The notes under the pieces are model-generated. The model searched no databases and was not told where the DNA came from. It saw nothing but the letters and a program-made list of their open reading frames with translations. Positions 1 to 5,209 of a stretch of 5,291 nucleotides of DNA are shown here, in pieces. Each line of letters starts with the position of its first letter. Within the stretch, counting starts at the first letter, position 1. Source of the stretch: Phycisphaeraceae bacterium (lineage in GTDB: Bacteria; Planctomycetota; Phycisphaerae; Phycisphaerales; Phycisphaeraceae). The translations under genes were made by a program, and so were the position numbers. The DNA lies in contig JADZET010000225.1 of assembly GCA_020850375.1 (NCBI GenBank), forward strand, positions 1 through 5,291. The letters run 5' to 3'.

Positions 1-725
1 AACTCGTCCATGCTCGCCGGCAGGAAGATCGCCGCGTTGGTCGGCCCGGCCTTCTCCAGGATGTACTCGAGCGTCTTGCGCAGAAGCTGCTCGAGGTCCA
101 GCTCCTGCTTCACCAGCGCCACGTAGTCCCGCGTCTGCACCACCTGCTGCATCTGCGCCGCCAGCTCCTGGTACGCCGTCACCAGGTCCGTGCAGAGGAT
201 GTCCACCTGCTGCGTCACCTCGTCGTGAGCGTGCTGGAGCTTGTGGCAGATGCGCTGGAGCCGATGGATCCGCCGCTTGACCTTGCCGCGCCCCGCCTGA
301 CGGCGCAGCGCCAGCTCGATCCGCTGGGCGACTTCCATCTTGCGCAGCGGCCGCGTCAGGAGGTCGCACACCCCCAGCCGCATCATCGCGATGGCCTGCG
401 CCCCGCTGACCTTGCTGCACAGCACCATGGTCTGGGCGTGCCGCCATAGCTCGCGGCTGGCGCTGACCGCCTGGTCGAGCTGGACGTCGCTCAGGGCGTC
501 GGAGACGACCACCAGGTCCGGCTCCCACCGCTGGGTCTGCCGCCGGGCCTGCTCGAACCCGCCCGCCGTGCGGACCGTCGCCCCGCGCGTGGTGAAGATC
601 CCCTGGATCAATTCACCGGCCTGCGGGTCGGGATCGATCACCAGGATCTGCCGGCTCTTGGCCGGGTCCACCGACGGGCCCTGTTCCGAGACACGGGGCC
701 GAATGCTGGTCTTTCGTTGCGGCAC
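1..725 (-). CDS. Degenerate receiver-domain protein with central helical segment and start of a probable GAF domain (partial, C-terminus off window)
   Basis: The reading frame is open from a GTG at 723-725 to the window edge (241 codons; the C-terminus is missing). The start is set by GGGAG at 732-736, six bases upstream, and by an in-frame stop further upstream. After a basic, disordered leader of about 24 residues, residues 25-140 follow the receiver fold: RQILVIDPD at beta 1, WEPDLVVVSDAL at beta 3, TMVLCSKVSG at beta 4 and GVCDLLTRPL at beta 5. Key positions are altered. The second acidic-pocket residue is Pro32, the usual phosphoacceptor position reads Ser75 (an Asp follows at 76), and the conserved Lys is Arg125. 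Ser104 keeps the Thr/Ser position. Residues 145-205 are charged and Gln-rich and look helical, possibly a coiled coil. Residues 205-241, with DLEQLLRKTLEYILE and then TNAAIFLPAS, resemble the start of a GAF domain. The output domain is not visible. I infer a cytoplasmic signalling protein whose receiver acts without standard phosphorylation. It lies downstream of the histidine kinase, same strand, 366 bases away. Confidence 0.85.
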   Translation of the reverse strand, partial: MPQRKTSIRPRVSEQGPSVDPAKSRQILVIDPDPQAGELIQGIFTTRGATVRTAGGFEQARRQTQRWEPDLVVVSDALSDVQLDQAVSASRELWRHAQTMVLCSKVSGAQAIAMMRLGVCDLLTRPLRKMEVAQRIELALRRQAGRGKVKRRIHRLQRICHKLQHAHDEVTQQVDILCTDLVTAYQELAAQMQQVVQTRDYVALVKQELDLEQLLRKTLEYILEKAGPTNAAIFLPASMDE

Positions 726-731
726 TGCTTT

Positions 732-736
732 CTCCC
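732..736 (-). promoter_or_regulatory. Ribosome binding site for the degenerate receiver gene
   Basis: The minus strand reads GGGAG six bases before the GTG start at 725. A second purine block, GAGGAG (739-744), lies slightly too far upstream. This site is what decides for the GTG start over later in-frame GTG codons. Confidence 0.6.
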
Positions 737-946
737 AACTCCTCGGGCACTCCCGGGACTTTCACCGTGAAGGCGTACCCCTTCCCCAAGCGTCCTCAGG
801 AAGCCGGCTAGGCGTTGTATCGGCCAACCGGTCCAGCAAATTTGGCCACCTCTATGGAACTTTTTGCCCGCCCGGCCGGCACCTTCCCCCCCGACCGGCA
901 TAAAACGCCGGGCCCGCAAAGTCACCGGTTTCTGTTCGCTCATGCC

Positions 947-955
947 CGTATAACA
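947..955 (-). promoter_or_regulatory. Candidate extended -10 promoter element for the degenerate receiver gene
   Basis: On the minus strand TGT-TATACG resembles an extended -10 (TGn plus a hexamer matching TATAAT at 4 of 6). No good -35 is present at the matching distance. That position is occupied instead by the palindrome at 971-986, as would be seen at an operator. The implied leader is about 215 bases. This is weak evidence from sequence pattern alone. Confidence 0.22.
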
Positions 956-970
956 ACGGTGATATCTTGT

Positions 971-986
971 CGGCGAACGTTCACCG
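971..986. promoter_or_regulatory. Imperfect 16-bp palindrome, possible operator
   Basis: CGGCGAACGTTCACCG matches its own reverse complement at 14 of 16 positions, with a perfect GAACGTTC core at 975-982. It lies where a -35 element would be for the candidate -10 at 947-955. I cannot assign it to a regulator family. Confidence 0.3.
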
Positions 987-1091
987 GCAAAACCCGGGAA
1001 TGTGGTCTCCCGCGCGCCTTCGGGGCACGGACTCATGCCTGAGATGATGGGGTTGAGCTGCGTTCGAATCGTTCGTCGCCGGCGTGCGGCC

Positions 1092-3386
1092 TCACTTCGA
1101 TCGCTCCGCGCCAGGTGGATCGCGCAGCGGGATCAAGAGCGTCGCCGTCGTCCCGCGATTGGGCGTGCTGGCGAGCTTGATCTCTCCGCCATGCGCCCGC
1201 GCCCAGAGCTGAGCCCGCGGAAGCCCCATCCCCGTCCGCCGCCCCGCCGCCTTGCTGCTGAAGAACGGGTCCATTGCGTGCTCGATCACCGCCCGCTCCA
1301 TCCCCAGCCCGTCGTCGACCACCTGGATCGTCAACAGGTCAGGCTCGGGCCCGACCTTCGCCGAGATGTGCACGCTGCTCTTGGGCGAGGCCTGCATCGC
1401 GTTGAGCACCAGCTCCCGCACCGCGCCGCCCACCTTCTTGCCGTCGATCATCACCGGCGCCGCCGCGTAATCCACCTTCAGCGACAGCGGCACGTCCTTG
1501 TGATACTCCTTGGCCTCGGCCTGCACCCCCCGCACCAGCTCGTCGAGCATCTGCCCGATCTTCGTCGCGCTCCGCTCGGCCCTGGGCGGGTCGGCGAACA
1601 TCCGCAGGAACGAGATCAGGTCGCTCAGCCGATGCGACTGCTCGACGATCTTCGCCGCCGACTTGTGCTCCTCCGACCCCGGCCCGAGCGATTGCACCAG
1701 CAGCTGACTCCGCCCGGAGATCACCGCCAGCGGGTTGTTCATCTCGTGGGCCGCCCCCGCCGCCATCTCCCCCAGCCGGATCAGCGTCTGCGAGTCCAGC
1801 AGACGATCCTGCGTCTCAGCCAGCTGCCGGTTGGCGTCCGCCAGCTCCTCGCCCAATCGCTTGGCCGACTCGTTCCGGAGCGTCGCCCCGATCGCCGCCG
1901 CCCACGTCAGCGTCAGCGCCTCGAGCTCCTCCCGAGGCGGCAGCGTCGGCCGGTCGTGCAGCAGCACCGCCGTCGGCTCATCCCCGCACGCCAGGGGCAG
2001 CAGCCGCACCTGGTGCAGGTCCGACGCGTCGATCAGATAGTCCGTCACCCAAGGCAAGAGCGCCATCAGCCCCACCGCTCCCGGGTCCGCCGCCGTCCGC
2101 CAGGCGTCCTGCACCGCCCGTGACGGCGGGTCGACGTACTTGGCCCGTCGCATCTGCCCGTCCGGCCCGAACTGTGCCACCAGCCACGGCTCACCCGACG
2201 CCCCCCGGCAGACCATCGCGTAGAACCCCTGCCCCAGCGCCTCGGCCGCCGCCGCCGCCACGCGCCCCAGCACGTCCTGCAGCCCGGCGCTCGACCCCGC
2301 CTGCGCCTGGAACGACGCGATCGACGCCAGCGTTCGTGCCTGCCGAGACGCCGCCCGGCCGCGACGCTCGAGCGCCGCGTTGAGCCGACCCAACGCCTCG
2401 TTGGCGTTCTGGATCGAACGCAGGAACAGCTCCTGCGACGGCTGGTCTTCCAGCCCCAGCAATTCGCCCTGACACCGGATCTCCTCGAACAGCCGCCCGC
2501 CGACCTGCTCGACCTTCTCCGGGTCCAGCCCCATCGCCCGGGCCATCTCGGCCGGCGAGGCGTTGATCGCGAAATTCCCGCTGTAGCCGATGTGCTGCCG
2601 ACGCGCCACCAGGTCCGCCAGCCCCACCAGCCCCACCAACGCCCGGTGCTCGAGCCGCGGCAGGAGCTCATAGCTCGAACCGTGCAGCCAGATGCTGTCC
2701 TGGATCTCGTGCGGCAGCTGCCACTGCTCCGCCAGCCGCTTGCCCGCCGTGTGATGGTCGATCCCCACCACCCGACGCTCAAACTCCGCCACGTTGCCCT
2801 GGTTGAGCTCCGCCAGCTCCGTCACCCGACGGTACGCCCGCGGCAGCACCATGTGCAACGCCACCTTCCCGATGTCGTGCAAGAGCCCGCAGACAAACGC
2901 GTCGGCCGGACGCAGCTCCGGCATGTGCGGGTGCGCCTGGGCCAGGAGCTCGCAGCAGATCGCCACCGCCAGGCTGTGCTGCCACAGACCCCGGCGGTCG
3001 AAGTTCGACGCGTGCTCGTCCTCCGGCTCGGACGCCGCGTCCAGGGCCTCGGCCTCCTCGGCCCCGGCGTGGAAGAGCTGGAACACCTTGAGCGACAGCA
3101 CCGCGTTCCGCACCGCGTTGTAGCCCAGCAGCAGCACCACCCGGTCGATGCTGATCGCGTCGGTCCGGACGCCCATGTTCGACCGCCGGCACAGCGACAG
3201 CAGCTTGCTCGTCAGTGACGGGTCGGCCTTGATCAGCCGGACCACCTCCTCGGACTCCGACTCCTCGTTGGTCGTCAGCGCCAGCAGCCGCATGGCCACC
3301 GCCGGCAACGTCGGCAAGCTCTCGAGCTGACCAAGGATCAGCTCGACGCGGCGCGCCCGGGATGCATCCACGCTCGTCGTCGACAT
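1092..3386 (-). CDS. HDOD-GAF hybrid sensor histidine kinase, soluble
   Basis: This is a 764-residue cytoplasmic protein that should autophosphorylate on His and pass the phosphate to a receiver. Residues 14-260 are an HDOD domain: the ESLPTLPA entry, LLGYNAVRNAVLSLKVF, then an HD part with LWQHS (His137), LLHDIGK (His170-Asp171), GIDHH (His211/212), IWLH (His235) and GLADL (Asp258). Most of the HD metal-site residues therefore seem present, though many HDOD proteins lose them. Residues 107-127 are an acidic, Glu/Ala-rich insertion. Residues 355-500 look like a GAF sensor domain and 505-535 a coiled-coil linker. The HisKA dimerisation helix follows with the H-box AAHEMNNPLA (His547). The ATPase domain has an N-box (Asn662 in ELVLNAMQA), the D-box VDDGLGM and the G-box TGMGL. 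No transmembrane segment or signal peptide is visible. ATG at 3386 is chosen because GGAA lies six bases upstream; the GTG one codon earlier is too close to it. The gene follows the response regulator by 46 bases, so the two are probably co-transcribed and cognate. Confidence 0.93.
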   Translation of the reverse strand: MSTTSVDASRARRVELILGQLESLPTLPAVAMRLLALTTNEESESEEVVRLIKADPSLTSKLLSLCRRSNMGVRTDAISIDRVVLLLGYNAVRNAVLSLKVFQLFHAGAEEAEALDAASEPEDEHASNFDRRGLWQHSLAVAICCELLAQAHPHMPELRPADAFVCGLLHDIGKVALHMVLPRAYRRVTELAELNQGNVAEFERRVVGIDHHTAGKRLAEQWQLPHEIQDSIWLHGSSYELLPRLEHRALVGLVGLADLVARRQHIGYSGNFAINASPAEMARAMGLDPEKVEQVGGRLFEEIRCQGELLGLEDQPSQELFLRSIQNANEALGRLNAALERRGRAASRQARTLASIASFQAQAGSSAGLQDVLGRVAAAAAEALGQGFYAMVCRGASGEPWLVAQFGPDGQMRRAKYVDPPSRAVQDAWRTAADPGAVGLMALLPWVTDYLIDASDLHQVRLLPLACGDEPTAVLLHDRPTLPPREELEALTLTWAAAIGATLRNESAKRLGEELADANRQLAETQDRLLDSQTLIRLGEMAAGAAHEMNNPLAVISGRSQLLVQSLGPGSEEHKSAAKIVEQSHRLSDLISFLRMFADPPRAERSATKIGQMLDELVRGVQAEAKEYHKDVPLSLKVDYAAAPVMIDGKKVGGAVRELVLNAMQASPKSSVHISAKVGPEPDLLTIQVVDDGLGMERAVIEHAMDPFFSSKAAGRRTGMGLPRAQLWARAHGGEIKLASTPNRGTTATLLIPLRDPPGAERSK

Positions 3387-3432
3387 CACTTGTTCCGGGA
3401 AGGACCGGGCTCACTTCCGGGGATCGGAGGCG

Positions 3433-4068
3433 TCAAACAACCTCCAGCAGCTCCCCGATCCGGCCCATCAGGCGTTCGATGTTGAACGGCTTCTTGACGA
3501 ACTCGTCCGCGCCGGCCGACAGCAGGTCGTCGATCTCGTGCTGCTTGACCACGCCCGAGACGATGATGATCTTCATCCCCGCCAGCGCCGGGTTCTTCCG
3601 CACCGTCTGGCACACCACGTTCCCGTTGATGTCCCCGAGCATGTAGTCGAGGATCATCAGGTCCGGCTTGAACTGCTCGGTCAGCACGCCCGCGTCGTAG
3701 CCCGACTTGGCCGTCCTGACCTCGAACCGATCGTCCCGGCTCAGCACGTCCACGAACAGCTCGACGATCTGCTCGTCGTCGTCGACGACCAGGAGCCGCT
3801 TCTTCCGACCGGCCTCGAGCAGCTCGGTCGGGATGTTGTTCTCCCGCATGAAGCGGATCAGCTCCTCGCGCGGGATCCGCCTGAACCGGCTGCCCGGCAC
3901 GCGGAAGCCGTGCAGCCGGCCGCTGTCGAAGCAGCGGATGATCGTCTGCTGCGAGACCTTGCAGACCTCCGCCGCCTCGCCGGTGGTGAAGACCATCTTG
4001 TTGAGCAGTTCAGCGGGGGTCAGACCTTCGTCGGCCGCGGGTTTGCCATTGTTGCCATGGGCGTTCAT
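3433..4068 (-). CDS. Response regulator with N-terminal excisionase/MerR-like DNA-binding domain and C-terminal receiver
   Basis: This 211-residue protein reverses the usual response-regulator order. Residues 25-78 form a winged-helix domain of the excisionase/MerR-like type: FTTGEAAEVCKVSQQTIIRC is the helix-turn-helix, and FRVPGSRFRRIPREELIRFM is the wing and following helix typical of the HTH_17 family. A short basic linker leads to a full receiver at 90-211. The receiver keeps the acidic pocket (Asp96-98 in LLVVDDDEQ), the phosphoacceptor Asp141 (PDLMILDYMLGD), Ser171 in IIIVSG and Lys193 in FVKKPF, so it should be phosphorylatable. The ATG start is supported by a strong GGGGAGG eight bases upstream. 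The kinase begins 46 bases after the stop and is the obvious partner. I infer a DNA-binding regulator whose activity or oligomeric state is set by the kinase. Its target is unknown; the inverted repeat upstream of its own gene is a candidate. It is probably not a true phage excisionase, as no integrase or other phage gene is near. Confidence 0.93.
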   Translation of the reverse strand: MNAHGNNGKPAADEGLTPAELLNKMVFTTGEAAEVCKVSQQTIIRCFDSGRLHGFRVPGSRFRRIPREELIRFMRENNIPTELLEAGRKKRLLVVDDDEQIVELFVDVLSRDDRFEVRTAKSGYDAGVLTEQFKPDLMILDYMLGDINGNVVCQTVRKNPALAGMKIIIVSGVVKQHEIDDLLSAGADEFVKKPFNIERLMGRIGELLEVV

Positions 4069-4076
4069 TGCCGGAT

Positions 4077-4083
4077 CCTCCCC
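4077..4083 (-). promoter_or_regulatory. Strong Shine-Dalgarno site of the HTH-receiver gene
   Basis: The minus strand reads GGGGAGG eight bases before the ATG at 4066-4068. It is the best ribosome binding site in the window and fixes this start. The kinase behind it has only a weak GGAA. Confidence 0.75.
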
Positions 4084-4116
4084 ACGCTCGTGACACGTCC
4101 CGCGCGCGTGGAATGT

Positions 4117-4173
4117 TGACCTAAATCACCCATTTTTACATCGGTGGCCCTATGTGGTGACTTAATCGGGTCA
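4117..4173. repeat. Long imperfect inverted repeat upstream of the two-component operon
   Basis: The left arm TGACC-TAAATCACC (4117-4130) is mirrored by GGTGACTTA-ATCG-GGTCA (4156-4173). Outside a four-base insertion (ATCG, 4165-4168), 13 of 14 positions pair, around a 25-base centre. It lies 49-105 bases upstream of the response-regulator start, where an operator or leader hairpin would sit. Read along the minus strand, the two arms also look like diverged direct copies (GATTAAG-TCACCA and GATTTAGGTCAACA). A weak promoter-like pair, TTGCCT then ACATAG with 17 bases between, overlaps the right arm on the minus strand. Binding by the neighbouring HTH regulator is a guess. Confidence 0.45.
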
Positions 4174-4325
4174 GGCAATCTGGCGAGAATGACGGACCGC
4201 ACTGACCGCTCCAACCCCTACAAACGGTCGTTGCCCGGCACACCTTTTTATAGGCGCGCAACACCCCGCCGCGGGCCGAAGGCTCACGATCGGCATTAAA
4301 AACTAAGTGCCTTGCAGATACAGAC

Positions 4326-4961
4326 CTAGCGCAGCTCGACCGACCAGTACGCGTTGTCCAGGAACGGCTGCCAGCTCGCGTACTGGGCCGTGCCCAAACG
4401 CATGGTGACCACAGGGTTACGCTTGGGCTTGACCGGCTTGCGAACCAGCTTCATCCCCGCCTGGTCGGGCGTCCGGCCGCCCTTGCGGGCGTTGCAGGCC
4501 ACGCAGCAGCAGACCAGGTTCTCCCACGTGCTCAGCCCCCCCTGGCTGCGCGGCTTGAGGTGGTCGAGCGTCAGCTCCGACGTCGGGAACGACCGCCCGC
4601 AGAACTGACACTTGCTCGCGTCGCGGGCGAAGATGTTCCGCCGGTTGAGCTTGACGTCCTGCCGCGGCAGCCGGTCGTACCCCAGCAGCCGCACCACCTT
4701 CGGCACCGCGATCTCGTACCGCACCGTCCGAACCCACTGATAGTGGTGCGTGCTGGCCTCGAACCGATCGCGCACAGCCGAGAGATCCGCCCAGCTCTCG
4801 TAGTTGTGGGCGCTGTAGGACCCGTCGTCGACGTGGATGACCTCCGCCAACCCCCGGCACAAGAGCGAGAACGCACGACGGGCGCTGGTGACCCGCACGG
4901 CCATCCAGAGCTTGTTCAGCACCAGCACATTGGCGTCAAGGGCGGAAATTTGGGCAATCAT
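4326..4961 (-). CDS. HNH endonuclease family protein
   Basis: The gene encodes 211 residues with a C-terminal HNH (treble-clef, beta-beta-alpha metal) nuclease domain. The first zinc knuckle is Cys118-x-x-Cys121 (KCQFCG). The catalytic strand is LTLDHLKPRSQGG with Asp133-His134, then the Asn of TWENLV (Asn148). The second knuckle is Cys153-x-x-Cys156, followed by NARKGGRTP. The set is complete, so an active metal-dependent nuclease is expected. Residues 8-45 (LDANVLVLNKLWMAV, then TSARRAFSLL) form a conserved N-terminal lead that I recognise from stand-alone HNH proteins of cyanobacteria and planctomycetes. Their physiological role is not established to my knowledge. The ATG start has GGGGTGAG eight bases upstream. 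The gene stands alone: no intron, phage terminase, restriction partner or toxin immunity gene is adjacent, so homing, restriction and toxin roles lack support here. Its stop is 257 bases before the next start, without a clear intrinsic terminator. Confidence 0.92.
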   Translation of the reverse strand: MIAQISALDANVLVLNKLWMAVRVTSARRAFSLLCRGLAEVIHVDDGSYSAHNYESWADLSAVRDRFEASTHHYQWVRTVRYEIAVPKVVRLLGYDRLPRQDVKLNRRNIFARDASKCQFCGRSFPTSELTLDHLKPRSQGGLSTWENLVCCCVACNARKGGRTPDQAGMKLVRKPVKPKRNPVVTMRLGTAQYASWQPFLDNAYWSVELR

Positions 4962-4969
4962 GCCGACGA

Positions 4970-4977
4970 CTCACCCC
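4970..4977 (-). promoter_or_regulatory. Ribosome binding site of the HNH gene
   Basis: The minus strand has GGGGTGAG with eight bases to the ATG at 4959-4961, which supports that start. Confidence 0.55.
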
Positions 4978-4988
4978 GCAAGTCAGCC

Positions 4989-5012
4989 TGCACGTGCAAG
5001 CTGAACGCTTGC
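4989..5012. promoter_or_regulatory. Two overlapping palindromes in the HNH leader
   Basis: TGCACGTGCA (4989-4998) is a perfect 10-bp palindrome. GCAAGC-TGAAC-GCTTGC (4996-5012) is a perfect 6-bp stem with a 5-base loop. They share bases 4996-4998, so as RNA the two structures would exclude each other. They lie between the candidate HNH promoter and its ribosome binding site, where an operator or leader structure would act. Confidence 0.35.
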
Positions 5013-5029
5013 GAAAAGAAGGTCCGACC

Positions 5030-5058
5030 ATGCTAGTGCCCTCGGCACGCGCCCGCAA
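5030..5058 (-). promoter_or_regulatory. Candidate promoter of the HNH gene
   Basis: On the minus strand TTGCGG (5053-5058) and TAGCAT (5030-5035) are 17 bases apart, matching the sigma-70 consensus at 3 of 6 and 4 of 6. Transcription would start near 5023 and give a leader of about 60 bases containing the palindromes at 4989-5012. It is the best-spaced pair I found upstream of this gene but it is not strong. Confidence 0.3.
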
Positions 5059-5166
5059 TCCCCTGGCTCGTCGGGCCTTGGGTTTTTACCGGACGCTCAT
5101 CGTCACCCCGGGTCGGCCTAGCACCCGCTCGGGCAGCGGGATACATCGCCCACGCGGTCCAATTGG

Positions 5167-5195
5167 TTGAACGAACAACCCGATCTGGTTACTGT
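5167..5195 (+). promoter_or_regulatory. Candidate promoter of tRNA-Tyr
   Basis: TTGAAC (5167-5172) and TACTGT (5190-5195) are spaced by 17 bases, matching the consensus hexamers at 4 of 6 and 3 of 6. The start point would fall a few bases before the tRNA 5' end at 5210, as expected for a tRNA with a short leader. Confidence 0.4.
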
Positions 5196-5209
5196 GTTCG
5201 GCCTGCCTC

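Larger units (their letters stand above)
726..1091. other. 366-base non-coding stretch between histidine kinase and degenerate receiver gene
   Basis: Open frames on both strands here look like chance products of GC-rich sequence: Arg/Gly/Pro-rich, no recognisable domain, and the minus-strand one runs into the receiver gene in another frame. What the stretch does hold is symmetry: an imperfect palindrome at 971-986, a hairpin at 895-911 (CCGGC/GCCGG, 7-base loop), an inverted repeat GGCCAA/TTGGCC at 822-827 and 842-847, and TTCAC-C-GTGAA at 761-771. No hairpin followed by a T-run is visible after the kinase stop codon, so there is no clear intrinsic terminator. The gap most likely carries the promoter and a long 5' leader of the receiver gene. 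Confidence 0.6.

Noticed and set aside
638..1036. Minus-strand open frame of 132 codons in the gap before the degenerate receiver gene
   Set aside because: It overlaps that gene in another frame, has no recognisable motif, and its Arg/Gly/Pro-rich composition is typical of chance frames here.
1061..1075. CGTTCGAATCGTTCG as a LexA (SOS) box
   Set aside because: The spacing of GTTC copies (five bases) fits neither the alphaproteobacterial GTTC-N7-GTTC nor the Gram-positive GAAC-N4-GTTC form, and it lies directly downstream of the kinase stop rather than at a promoter.
1002..2123. Plus-strand open frame of 373 codons opposite the kinase gene
   Set aside because: The product is Arg/Pro/His/Leu-rich with no domain, and it lies exactly antisense to the GAF, HisKA and ATPase domains. 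It is a shadow of GC-rich coding DNA.
2592..3218. Plus-strand open frame opposite the HDOD part of the kinase
   Set aside because: It is rich in Arg, Gln, His and Leu, without domain features, and fully antisense to a well-supported domain.
3433..4068. Phage excisionase
   Set aside because: The helix-turn-helix is of the excisionase family, but it is fused to an intact receiver and sits in an operon with a histidine kinase, so a regulatory role is far more likely.
4293..4312. Terminator after the HNH gene (GGCA...TGCC around a T-run on the minus strand)
   Set aside because: The T-run is in the loop rather than after the stem, and the stem has a bulge, so it does not fit an intrinsic terminator.
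5065..5087. Intrinsic terminator on the plus strand ending in GGGTTTTT
   Set aside because: Only a three- to four-pair stem can be drawn before the T-run, and no plus-strand gene precedes it in the window.
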